DNA from: Bacillus taeanensis
GTDB lineage: Bacteria; Bacillota; Bacilli; Bacillales; UBA6769
Reading direction: 5' to 3'
NCBI RefSeq assembly: GCF_003318295.1
Contig: NZ_QOCW01000008.1
Location: 62,001 to 126,000 of the forward strand
DNA: 64,000 nucleotides
Positions 56,552 through 64,000 of the stretch are shown piece after piece. Positions within the stretch are counted from its first letter, which is position 1; each line of letters starts with the position of its first letter. A program made the translations under genes and the position numbers. The notes beneath the pieces were generated by a model. The model was not told the DNA's origin. It worked only from the letters and a program-made list of their open reading frames with translations, and ran no database searches.

Positions 56552-57280
56552 TTAGTCTTTTAAATAAATCAGATCTCCAACAGAAACTTTTCCTGTTTTT
56601 TTAACAGAAGCATAGACACCAAAATGATTGCTGCGTTCTTTAACAATCTTTCTTAAAAGTGATGACTGACGATCACATGTATCAGGATCAATTGTAACAA
56701 TCATACAGCGATCACAATAGCGAATGATTTCAATCTCTGCCTCTCCAATGAGCAGGCTTTTCCCAAACCATGTTTCTTCAATAAACGATTTTTCTTCATT
56801 TAAAGTAATTAAAAAGTTAGGACGAAAGCGTCGGTTATCTACTTTGTTTTCCCAAATCTTTTCTAACTCTTTTAGTGATGCATCTGTTGTAAGGAGAATA
56901 TGCTCTTCTTCAATTGCCCCAAATGGTATATATGCTGGCTCATATTGAATAGGTGAAAGCATTCTTCCTGATAACTCTTCAAGTTCTCGCGTTAATGTTT
57001 CATCTCCCCATTTGTACACTTTTCCTTCTGGAGATGTAATTTTAATGGAAGGAAACTTTTCTAAATTTTCTTCCCCATTAAATTCAGCAGCATACCCAAT
57101 CATTTCTGGAAGCTGTGTAGCTGTTAAAAATTTACCAGCTCTCGTTTCATCTAAAAATGCATGACTGCGATCTCCATACAGTCCATATGATTCAATTGTT
57201 GTCGTTTGTACACTTTCTCCTCTAAATGACTTTACAGGATAACGAGTAATTTCGTTAAGCGTTCCAACTAACTTTTCCAT
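56552..57280 (-). CDS. MOSC-domain molybdenum-cofactor-type protein
   Basis: 242 aa. An N-terminal MOSC-N barrel (LNEITRYPVKSFRGESVQTT) precedes a MOSC domain with NRRFRPNFLI (R-F-R-P-N) and CDRCMIVTIDPDT, where the conserved Cys is the expected ligand. Such proteins bind the molybdenum cofactor or sulfur; the substrate is unknown. The ATG at 57280 has AAGGAG upstream. Confidence 0.9.
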   Translation of the reverse strand: MEKLVGTLNEITRYPVKSFRGESVQTTTIESYGLYGDRSHAFLDETRAGKFLTATQLPEMIGYAAEFNGEENLEKFPSIKITSPEGKVYKWGDETLTRELEELSGRMLSPIQYEPAYIPFGAIEEEHILLTTDASLKELEKIWENKVDNRRFRPNFLITLNEEKSFIEETWFGKSLLIGEAEIEIIRYCDRCMIVTIDPDTCDRQSSLLRKIVKERSNHFGVYASVKKTGKVSVGDLIYLKD

Positions 57281-57358
57281 AACCTTCTCCTTATTCTTTC
57301 ATGTTTACAATTAGTTTATCAAATTGCAATAAAGAAATGAAATTGGGGAGAAAATTAA

Positions 57359-57373
57359 ATGAAAACGCTTACA
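57359..57373 (+). promoter_or_regulatory. Perfect cre between MOSC and a small plus-strand ORF
   Basis: ATGAAAACGCTTACA fits WTGNAARCGNWWWCA at every position. It lies 79 nt upstream of the MOSC start and 32 nt upstream of the small ORF at 57405, so either may be under CcpA control. Confidence 0.65.
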
Positions 57374-57404
57374 TAAACACTAAAATAAAAAGGTGAATGA
57401 AATC

Positions 57405-57527
57405 ATGCTATACGTTACAAAACAGGATCACGAGCTTACTTTTTATAACAGCATTTCCAAAGGGCAACCTATTTGTTTATACCTCTTACATTTTTTATCC
57501 CTCCATTGTAAATTCTCATTTCAGTAA
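57405..57527 (+). CDS. Possible 40-aa peptide or gene fragment
   Basis: ATG 57405 follows AAAGGTG. The peptide starts MLYVTKQDHELTFYNSISKG and ends in a hydrophobic LLHFLSLHCKFSFQ tail. No family is recognised; the second half may be a degraded end. A perfect cre lies directly upstream. Confidence 0.35.
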   Translation: MLYVTKQDHELTFYNSISKGQPICLYLLHFLSLHCKFSFQ

Positions 57528-57568
57528 ATATAATATCCCTTATTTCGACATTTTGACACTTTTTAACA

Positions 57569-57751
57569 TTACATAGAATAAGCGACACCTTTTAATGTAA
57601 CTTCAACAAATGCATTGGTTTGTTCTTCAAGCTGTTTCTTCAAATCTTTAGCCTGTTTTAATGCTTCAAACATTCCTGTTGCTTTAATACGCACCTCACG
57701 CACTAGTTTTTTTTCAGATTTTGTCATAAACGAAAACACGAATTCTTTCAT
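57569..57751 (-). CDS. Small hypothetical protein, 60 aa
   Basis: Starts MKEFVFSFMTKSEKKLVREV. It has a beta-strand, a helix (MFEALKQAKDLKKQLEEQ) and a final strand (AFVEVTLKGVAYS), a compact fold. AAAGGGG lies 7 nt upstream of the ATG. Not recognised. Confidence 0.6.
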   Translation of the reverse strand: MKEFVFSFMTKSEKKLVREVRIKATGMFEALKQAKDLKKQLEEQTNAFVEVTLKGVAYSM

Positions 57752-58098
57752 GATGTAACCCCTTTCTAAGTTTTTATAATCTCTTTGAACTTATTATAGC
57801 AGATAAACTGTTATAATCAAGAATAAAATCTGTTACATTTTTGTGAAAATGCTTACACATTTTCCATATCAATGAAATTAAAAATGCAGTATTGACGCCT
57901 TCTTCACTCTATACCCTTCGTCCAAACTAATTAATATATCAATTTTGTGACAAAAAAGTTCATAGTTTTACATAATTCTGTTTTATTACTTACTACAATT
58001 TTTTATTAAGAAACTGTAATGCCGCATTACCCACAGATAGGTATTATTTAATTATTGTTATGTATGTAAGAGTGTATTGTTCCATTGCAGTTAATGCT
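57752..58098. other. AT-rich intergenic region
   Basis: No gene is seen. GTGAAAATGCTTACA at 57843 resembles cre with two mismatches. Confidence 0.45.
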
Positions 58099-58142
58099 AA
58101 AAAAGAAACAGATATCTGAATTCAGATATCTGTTTCTTTTTT
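58099..58142. terminator. Perfect 22-bp inverted repeat, bidirectional terminator
   Basis: Arms AAAAAAGAAACAGATATCTG / CAGATATCTGTTTCTTTTTT meet at a central AATT. A-run and T-run on both strands mark it as a terminator. Confidence 0.85.
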
Positions 58143-58143
58143 A

Positions 58144-58233
58144 TTATACCCACCACATTTCTGATGGTAATTCTTTAATTAATACAGAATGAAGGTTTGT
58201 TACCGCCCGTTTAAAGCCTTCTTTGATCGACAT
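58144..58233 (-). pseudogene. Short C-terminal-like fragment
   Basis: A 29-codon frame (MSIKEGFKRAVTNLHSVLIK, then ELPSEMWWV, stop) just before the terminator. No ribosome site is clear. It may be the tail of a lost gene; the family is not recognised. Confidence 0.3.
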
Positions 58234-58243
58234 AGTGAGATCT

Positions 58244-58770
58244 TCATATTTTACTCGCTGTCATTATTCTTACCTTCATTTTTTTCTCTTTCGCGTTACC
58301 TTTAGATTTATCGCCACTATTATTAAAAATCTGCTCTTGCTTTTCTTTCTGCAAACCGTCATGATTAATGACAATCATTTCCCAATATTCTAAGCTAGGA
58401 AGTGTGATAATTAAATTAGTATTATCCCATTTATATGGAATTTCTTTCATTTGTCCCATGTCATGATCAGGGCTTGCTGTGTAAACCTTTAGTTTAGGAA
58501 GATCTTTTTCTGTTTTTCCAATTGGATACGTAATTGTTAGACCTTCATATTTGTTTGGCTTAGCCGCTGCATTTCTCCAGTTTGTATCATTGTTTAACAA
58601 ATTAATTAGATGGACAACATCATAATCTTCAAAGCCTTTATTGTTCTTATTTTCCCGAACAATTGACCAGATCGTATTTTTCTCTTCATCTCTACTAACC
58701 TTAAGCGATTGCCCTTTATGTGCCCCATTAATCTTTACATCTGTTTCCTTACTATCAAAAAGAATGTTTT
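58244..58770 (-). pseudogene. C-terminal fragment of a GH66 glycoside hydrolase, cut by the TnpB element
   Basis: The frame runs from the element junction: ENILFDSKETDVKINGAHKG, then SIVRENKNNKGFEDYDVVHL and INLLNNDTNWRNA, then LKVYTASPDHDMG and ITLPSLEYWEMIVI. These match the C-terminal beta domain of GH66 dextranases / cycloisomaltooligosaccharide glucanotransferases. The catalytic barrel is missing. The frame ends in a Lys-rich tail. The upstream part is replaced by the TnpB element. Confidence 0.65.
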
Positions 58771-58924
58771 CTTGACACTCCCACCGCTTAAGCAGTGGGA
58801 TTCTTTTCCCACATGCGTTAAGTCCTCTTATCTCACGACAAGATTTCTTGAGCGATGAGTTTTCCTAGGTCGTTTGAACCTTCGGCTCAAAAAGGATGTA
58901 CCTTAGAACGCTGTACAGTACCCA
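58771..58924 (-). ncRNA. Probable TnpB guide RNA (omega/reRNA) at the right end
   Basis: About 150 nt downstream of tnpB on the same strand. It has several stems and ends at the right-end hairpin; the following 16-20 nt of flank would be the guide (AAAACATTCTTTTTGATAGT). Homologous elements make their reRNA from this place; here it is inferred. Confidence 0.55.
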
Positions 58925-60118
58925 TTAGGCTAGCCCCGCGTGTCCCGCGGTTCGAAGTCTTCTCCCTTCTTGAAGAATGTTTTTGGCGGCATTATGATCA
59001 CGATCATGCTTTGCCCCACATTGGCATTCCCATTCTCTTAAATGAAGGTTTTTTACTTCTTTATTTTTATATCCACAGCTTGAGCATAGCTGCGAACTCG
59101 CAAAGTTTGATCCTACCACGATCAGCTCTTTTCCATACCATTTGCATTTGTACGTTAACATGCGTCGAAACTCTGACCATGATACTTCTAAAATGACTTT
59201 CGCTAACTGTCCGTTTTTCACCATGTTTTTCACACGAAGATCTTCAATACAGATCACTTGGTTTTCGTTGACCAGCGAAGAAGAGACTTTATGCAAAAAA
59301 TCGGTTCGAACATTTACTATTTTTTCATAAATACGGGCAACTTTGATGCGCTGTTTATTCCAATTTGCACTGCCAACTTGACGTCTTGAAAGAATACGCT
59401 GCTCTTTCGCCAGCTTTTCTTCTAGTTTACAAAACCATTTTGGATTTTTAAGCTTCGTTCCATCAGAAAAGGTGGCAAAATCTTTGAGACCAACATCGAT
59501 TCCGACTTCAAAAAGAGAGGATTGGAAAGAGTGAACAGCTTGTTCGGTTACAATGGAGATGAAGTATTTTCCTGATGGCGTTCTTCTTACGGTAGCTGAA
59601 AGAAGTTTGTCCGCTATTTCACGAGATTTCGCAAAACGAACGAGCCCCACTTTTGGGAGACGAACGAAACAATCGTTTTCAATTCGGATCGTTCCAACGC
59701 CTGTTTTCTTGCTGTAGTTACATTTTGTTGTATACGACTGCACGTCATTTTTCTTGCTTTTAAAACGAGGTTTCCCTTTTGCTTTTTTGTAGTAGTCCTG
59801 ATAGGCTTTTCCTAAATCCTGCAGGATACGCTGCAGGGCAGTCGCATCTACCTCTCTTAACCAATCAATCCGCTTTTTCATTTCGGTTAATTCTTTTTGT
59901 GCTTGATCAGCATGAAAGAAATCGGATTTCCATTCATTCTTTAAAAGCTGACCGTTTTGAACCATTTCTTGAACAATGTACCAGTAGGTATCTTTTTTCT
60001 TTTGGTTTCCTAATGCTTGGTTAAACACATAACGGCAGCAGCCAATTGTTTTATTGATCATCGTCGCTTGTTCAGCTGTTGGATATAGTCTAAACTTGTA
60101 TGCTTTATAAATATTCAT
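58925..60118 (-). CDS. tnpB: TnpB RNA-guided nuclease
   Basis: 397 aa, intact. The N-terminal [13 protein letters not shown] helix-turn-helix and wedge region come first. The RuvC acidic residues are D208 ([13 protein letters not shown]), E292 ([12 protein letters not shown]) and D374 ([10 protein letters not shown]); the zinc finger has C345/C348 and C365/C367. All catalytic positions are kept, so it may be active. The ATG at 60118 follows AAAGGAGGTG. It is the ancestor-type of Cas12 and acts as a guide-RNA nuclease that helps keep the element. Confidence 0.95.
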   Translation of the reverse strand: MNIYKAYKFRLYPTAEQATMINKTIGCCRYVFNQALGNQKKKDTYWYIVQEMVQNGQLLKNEWKSDFFHADQAQKELTEMKKRIDWLREVDATALQRILQDLGKAYQDYYKKAKGKPRFKSKKNDVQSYTTKCNYSKKTGVGTIRIENDCFVRLPKVGLVRFAKSREIADKLLSATVRRTPSGKYFISIVTEQAVHSFQSSLFEVGIDVGLKDFATFSDGTKLKNPKWFCKLEEKLAKEQRILSRRQVGSANWNKQRIKVARIYEKIVNVRTDFLHKVSSSLVNENQVICIEDLRVKNMVKNGQLAKVILEVSWSEFRRMLTYKCKWYGKELIVVGSNFASSQLCSSCGYKNKEVKNLHLREWECQCGAKHDRDHNAAKNILQEGRRLRTAGHAGLA

Positions 60119-60185
60119 TTTTTTCACCTCCTTTAACAAGATTTTACCAAATAGGAACAAATGTTTCTAGTAGGAATATAAAAAA

Positions 60186-60223
60186 TCGAACAGTTAACGT
60201 GTCAAAAGACACGCCCTGTTCGA
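60186..60223 (-). terminator. Hairpin in the element's left end
   Basis: Stem TCGAACAG...CTGTTCGA with inner GTGTC/GACAC and a T-run on the minus strand, upstream of tnpB. It would block readthrough from the truncated MATE gene. Confidence 0.65.
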
Positions 60224-60241
60224 CTCACTTTCATCCCATGC

Positions 60242-61333
60242 CTAAAGGAGATGGGCTTTCTCGTTCGAAGATTCTGTAATAATTTCAGAGTCATTTGTAA
60301 AAAGACGAAGTAGCTCTTCTCGGAAAAATGACACAATAAAAGCTGCACCTAAAACAACATGTATACTTATTTTTAAACTAGAAAATAACTGTCGAAAAGC
60401 TCTTTCGTTTTCACCTGCACTGACCATATGACCGACCAAAATTTGCATCCCTTTTGCAACCGAAATCGCAAAAAGAAAAATAAAGTTTACAATTTGTAAG
60501 ATATATACTCTTGCTTCTAGAGCACTTTCCCTGAGAAACGTAATAAAAAATGTAATCATCATTTGGCTGGAGTAATAAGACATATGCTCTCTAGCAGCAG
60601 GAACACCGATTTGCAATATTCGTTTTACATAATCACTACGAATACGAAGATAATCACGCAAACGAATTTTCATTTCTAGTCTCCAGTACATCATTACAAA
60701 TAATGCTATCATTGCAAATGTTCTGCTTACTGCTGTTGCAATCGCAGCACCTGTTACACCAAGTTCCGGCAACCCAAATGAACCAGAAATTAAAAGATAG
60801 TTTCCAATAATATTTAATACATTCATTCCAAGGGTTGCATACATTATTTCTTTTGTATACCCGTATGAGCGAATGATAGCAGACACACTTAAAATCATGG
60901 CCTGTGTAAAAAGCGTTCTACCAACAATCATAATATAGACATCGGCATACTCCATTAAGACGGGAGAAAGATTATACATTCGCATCAAAGGTTCTCTTAA
61001 TGCAAATACAATGCCGCTGATTAATAAATCAAATCCAAGATTAATACTAATCGCATTTGCTGACAACCGGCTCACATCACGAATCTTCCCTGCGCCTAGA
61101 AATTGCAAAATGACAACACTTGTCCCCATTGCCACAAAGTTAAATAATATAAATGTAAACGTCATCAATTCATTCGAAACTCCAACAGCGCTAACCGCTT
61201 CATCCGAAACGAAACTTAACATAAAAATATCTACAAATCGAATGAAAATATTTAATAAAGTTTCAATAAAAATAGGCCATGTAATTGAAAATAACCCTAA
61301 TTCCCGTACAGGAAGCTGGTGATTTACTTTCAT
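60242..61333 (-). pseudogene. MATE-family efflux gene truncated at its 3' end
   Basis: 363 codons from ATG 61333 (TAAGGAG upstream). The N-terminal LPVRELGLFSITWPIFIETL and the VSNELMTFTFILFNFVAMGT region are typical MATE. About 10 membrane helices are present; MATE proteins have about 12 and 440-460 aa. The sequence is genuine to LFTNDSEIIT and then runs into element DNA (KAHLL-stop). About 80-90 residues are lost. An intact hairpin lies upstream. Confidence 0.8.
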
Positions 61334-61370
61334 TAAAGAACTCCTTACTTTGTGGTCAGCCATAATAAAA

Positions 61371-61396
61371 GGCAGAAGCACTGTGGTACTTCTGCC
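61371..61396 (-). terminator. Hairpin between the dehydrogenase operon and MATE
   Basis: GGCAGAAG / CTTCTGCC with a T-run on the minus strand (CCTTTTATT). It can be the terminator of the two dehydrogenase genes or a leader attenuator of MATE. Confidence 0.75.
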
Positions 61397-61410
61397 ATCA
61401 TTCGATTTAT

Positions 61411-61439
61411 TTTAAACACTATCTTAAAAATAGAGTCAA
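61411..61439 (-). promoter_or_regulatory. Possible sigma-A promoter before MATE
   Basis: TTGACT, a 17-nt spacer, then TTTAAA on the minus strand, ending just before the hairpin. A transcript from here would pass the hairpin 8 nt after its start. Confidence 0.35.
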
Positions 61440-61498
61440 AAACATACTTTCAACTTCTTTTTTCACCAAAAAACAGGCAATCTCTTCTTAGATTTACT

Positions 61499-62644
61499 TT
61501 AACTTTTTGACTTTATTACTTCTGAAGCTGAAACTTTCCTTTCAAGTTCAGCTGATCGAATAACCGCATCGATTACTTTTTGCACAACATAACCATCATG
61601 AAAATCAGGAATAAGTGGCAGTGTTTGACTTGTGTCGTTTCGTTTTGCAGCGATTAAATCAATCCATTTCCATATTTCATTTCGCTCAGTTAAACGCCAC
61701 GGTCTAAACCGTTCTTCACTTGGCTCCGCATTGTTATTCCATTTAAGAGCATTCTCTAAGCGAACCTCCTGCGACTGTTTTTTTCCCCGGGCATATTTCA
61801 ATTGTATGCCTAACTCGCTAGAGAATAGCTGGATCACACCTTCACTTCCAAAAAATGATAACTCAATTGTTTGATTTTTGTTCCCCTGATTGGAAATCCA
61901 GCTTGTATAAAATGAACCATGAACACCGGATGGAAAAGAACTGGTGAAATGAACTGAATCAGCTGATTGATCACAACGTTCCATTTCATGAATGCTCTTT
62001 AATTTTCCTTCATGCAAAAAGGAGAGCGATGACTGGACCGTACTAACATTTTCACCTAATACAAATTGAACAAGGTCAATAAGATGTGATCCTAAATCTG
62101 CCAGAACTCCACCAACTCCACCCTTTGATTTCGTTCCTCTCCATCCAGGAGGTCCAGCTAATCCATATGCTCCAGTATACTGAAACTTTCCTTCATAGAT
62201 TTCCCCGATCAATCCTTCAGCTAGAAGCTGCTTCAGTTTTTTCACTCCTGGATTTTCACGATATGTAAAATTCACCCCGTGAATAATGTTATTTTCTTCA
62301 GCTGCTTTAACCATTGAAAGTGCCTCATCGCCATTCATTGCTAGCGGTTTTTCACATATCACATGAATCCCTCGCATACTTGCTTCTACTGCAATATCAT
62401 GGTGTGCTTCATTTGGTGTGACAATACAAACTCCATCCAGTTTTTCCTTCTCAAACATCTCCTTATAGGAACGATAGCTTGAAAGAATATTGTATTTTTG
62501 AGCTAAGTTTTCTGCACTTGTCCCACTTGGGCTGCAAATGGCCTGTAACTGAACGGCTGGATGTTTTTCTAATATAGGGAGATACCATAAATCAGCAAAT
62601 GAACCTGCTCCTACTAGCCCGATGTTCACTTTACTAACACTCAT
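61499..62644 (-). CDS. Gfo/Idh/MocA-family dehydrogenase
   Basis: 381 aa. The N-terminal Rossmann motif IGLVGAGSFADLWYLPIL binds NAD(P). The CEKPLAMNG motif (E-K-P, about residue 97) is intact, followed by GVNFTYRENPGV and the conserved GGVLADLGSHLIDL with the catalytic His region. It is 25 nt after the second gene of the same family in one operon. It probably oxidises or reduces a sugar or inositol derivative; the substrate is unknown. Confidence 0.9.
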   Translation of the reverse strand: MSVSKVNIGLVGAGSFADLWYLPILEKHPAVQLQAICSPSGTSAENLAQKYNILSSYRSYKEMFEKEKLDGVCIVTPNEAHHDIAVEASMRGIHVICEKPLAMNGDEALSMVKAAEENNIIHGVNFTYRENPGVKKLKQLLAEGLIGEIYEGKFQYTGAYGLAGPPGWRGTKSKGGVGGVLADLGSHLIDLVQFVLGENVSTVQSSLSFLHEGKLKSIHEMERCDQSADSVHFTSSFPSGVHGSFYTSWISNQGNKNQTIELSFFGSEGVIQLFSSELGIQLKYARGKKQSQEVRLENALKWNNNAEPSEERFRPWRLTERNEIWKWIDLIAAKRNDTSQTLPLIPDFHDGYVVQKVIDAVIRSAELERKVSASEVIKSKS

Positions 62645-62669
62645 AAAATCACTCCTGTAGATTTAGATT

Positions 62670-63734
62670 TTAATCAATTGTTACAGTTTTACCGGTTTCA
62701 GCAGACTGAATGATTCGCTCAATCACTTTTTGATTTTGATAGCCATCATAAAAAGTAGGTGTTCCTTTCTGCTGATTATTTTTTACTAAATCAGCAAAAT
62801 CTTGTAATTGGTTTTTCTGATAGATTTCAGACACTTTTTCTGTTTTAAAAACAAGCTTTTCACCTGGTTCATCTTTCATACAAACGTCAATTTCATCAGG
62901 ACGCTCACAATTAACATGAATCGTGCCATAATCACCATAGATTGTTACTTCATGCTGATTACCCGACCCCACCGCATTTCTTGTTGTTACAAAATTACCG
63001 ATTACATCGTTTTCAAGAACAGCTTGAAAACTAGTATAATCATCAACATCAACGTTTTTCATTTCACCGCTTTTCTCATCTTTTCTCTCGTTAACAAAGG
63101 TTTTCATTAAGGCCGATACAGAAGAAAACTCGCCAACAAAAAATCTAGCACTATCAATCATATGAGCACCTAAATCACCTAAAGCACCTGTACCTGTCAC
63201 CTCTTTATTAAAGCGCCAAGCATATGGTACTTCAAAAAGCGGTGCTCCGAAGGACTGTAAATAGCGAACCGCAATATGACGAATCGTTCCAAGCTTATTT
63301 TCTTCTACTATTTTTTTTGCATATCGAAATGATGGGACATATCGATAGGAAAACCCAACCATACATAGAATTGGCTGTTTTTCATACAGTAAGGCTAATT
63401 CTTCTGCTTCAGCAAAATTTAATGTAAACGGTTTCTCCGCCATGACTGGTTTTTGATACTGAATACATAAACGCAGCACTTCTGCGTGAAGGTTGTTTGG
63501 CACAATCGAAATAACCGCGTTCACATCAGGATCTGCAATTAAAGCTTCCATATCATGAAAGCGTTTCTCTTGACTAATTCCTTCTTCATCACCAATTTGT
63601 TTTAATAGTTCTTGATTCACATCACAAAGTGCTCCTAGATGAAGCTGTTCTAATTCAGAGACCATTTTACGATGCGCATTCGCCATCCCACCAAGACCAA
63701 TTAATCCAATTGTTATAACATCATTTTTAATCAT
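62670..63734 (-). CDS. Gfo/Idh/MocA-family dehydrogenase
   Basis: 354 aa. Rossmann motif TIGLIGLGGMANAHRKM, then AEKPFTLNFAEAE (E-K-P), VGFSYRYVPSFRYA and GALGDLGAHMIDSARFFV. The ATG at 63734 has GGAAGGGAG upstream. First gene of a pair with the gene at 61499. Two such dehydrogenases in tandem often work on successive steps of one sugar. Confidence 0.92.
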   Translation of the reverse strand: MIKNDVITIGLIGLGGMANAHRKMVSELEQLHLGALCDVNQELLKQIGDEEGISQEKRFHDMEALIADPDVNAVISIVPNNLHAEVLRLCIQYQKPVMAEKPFTLNFAEAEELALLYEKQPILCMVGFSYRYVPSFRYAKKIVEENKLGTIRHIAVRYLQSFGAPLFEVPYAWRFNKEVTGTGALGDLGAHMIDSARFFVGEFSSVSALMKTFVNERKDEKSGEMKNVDVDDYTSFQAVLENDVIGNFVTTRNAVGSGNQHEVTIYGDYGTIHVNCERPDEIDVCMKDEPGEKLVFKTEKVSEIYQKNQLQDFADLVKNNQQKGTPTFYDGYQNQKVIERIIQSAETGKTVTID

Positions 63735-64000
63735 ATGAATCTCCCTTCCACAACTAAGTAAACCGTAATCGTTATTTTATAGCTTTCTACTAAAATTTCT
63801 AAACGCCTTCAAATAAAGTTTGGATCTTCTAATACATTTTTAGCATTGATTTCTTTATATATAAGTTTAGATTTCTTCACAATCCTACTATATAAGAATC
63901 CTATATACCTTTTTACAGTAAATTCTTTTTATACACTTCAGTTCTATAGCTAGCTTTTATCACTCATTCTTTTTCACTTTTCATATTTTGCATATATATT
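63735..64000. other. AT-rich region at the window end
   Basis: Upstream region of the dehydrogenase pair. No gene is seen in the part present; it should hold their promoter. Confidence 0.45.

Larger units (their letters stand above)
58771..60262 (-). mobile_element. IS605-type element with TnpB only (IS1341-like)
   Basis: Right end near 58771-58778 (GTGTCAAG on the minus strand) with a stem TCCCACTGCTTAAGC-GGTGGGA at 58776-58803. Left end near 60235-60262, with stem CCCAT...ATGGG. No TnpA transposase is present. There are no terminal inverted repeats or direct repeats, as expected for this family. Flanks are two different truncated genes. Confidence 0.8.

Noticed and set aside
58855-59196. 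113-codon plus-strand frame inside the TnpB element
   Set aside because: It is antisense to tnpB and its guide RNA region, with no ribosome site or known domain.

Overview
The window is chromosomal DNA from an endospore-forming member of the Bacillaceae (Bacillus sensu lato). The evidence is low GC, strong AGGAGG-type ribosome sites, perfect CcpA (cre) boxes, and a set of Bacillus-type genes: GerPF-like and YjcZ-type sporulation proteins, a Spo0E-like phosphatase, a sporulation-type PAS histidine kinase, YeeI, SodF, the puc purine-degradation genes, gltAB and xylAB. I do not name a species. There is no rRNA, tRNA, CRISPR array or prophage in the window.

Layout. Positions 1-5800 hold a sugar ABC transporter (two permeases and a lipoprotein cut by the window edge) and xylAB with cre sites and XylR-type operators; the repressor gene xylR survives only as a C-terminal stub. 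Positions 5970-20423 carry an Fe-alcohol dehydrogenase, a TetR/MFS efflux pair, small sporulation and hypothetical proteins, a SodF-type superoxide dismutase, an MBL hydrolase/TetR pair, YeeI, a YurR-like flavoprotein, a Spo0E-like protein and HU. Positions 20555-27917 are a purine-degradation operon (allantoate, allantoin, hydroxyisourate, OHCU and urate steps). Its xanthine dehydrogenase arm has collapsed: pucA and pucB are fused fragments, pucD is a remnant and pucE is gone. Positions 28328-36241 cover nitrogen assimilation: a coiled-coil protein plus ammonium transporter behind a near-consensus promoter and a GlnR/TnrA-like box, and glutamate synthase.

Positions 36499-52899 are a mixed region rich in small proteins and broken genes. 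It has a sporulation-type kinase, a Wzx-like flippase and an ATP-grasp gene that each carry an in-frame stop, a VanW protein, a degenerate HPr-like protein and YbjQ. It also has a compact four-gene operon (47756-49858) that encodes a CarH-type B12 photosensor module next to an RsbR-type STAS protein, a CPA2 antiporter, and a DUF421 gene with an in-frame stop. Positions 52906-56153 hold malate synthase G and an IclR regulator with paired palindromic operators between them. The last part has a MOSC protein, an intact TnpB element sitting between a truncated GH66 gene and a truncated MATE gene, and two Gfo/Idh/MocA dehydrogenases.

Two themes stand out. The first is the B12-photosensor/STAS operon, which suggests light- or cobalamin-controlled stress signalling. 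The second is recent gene decay: at least four in-frame stops explicable by single transitions (three at probable Trp codons), one homopolymer frameshift, and several deletion remnants.
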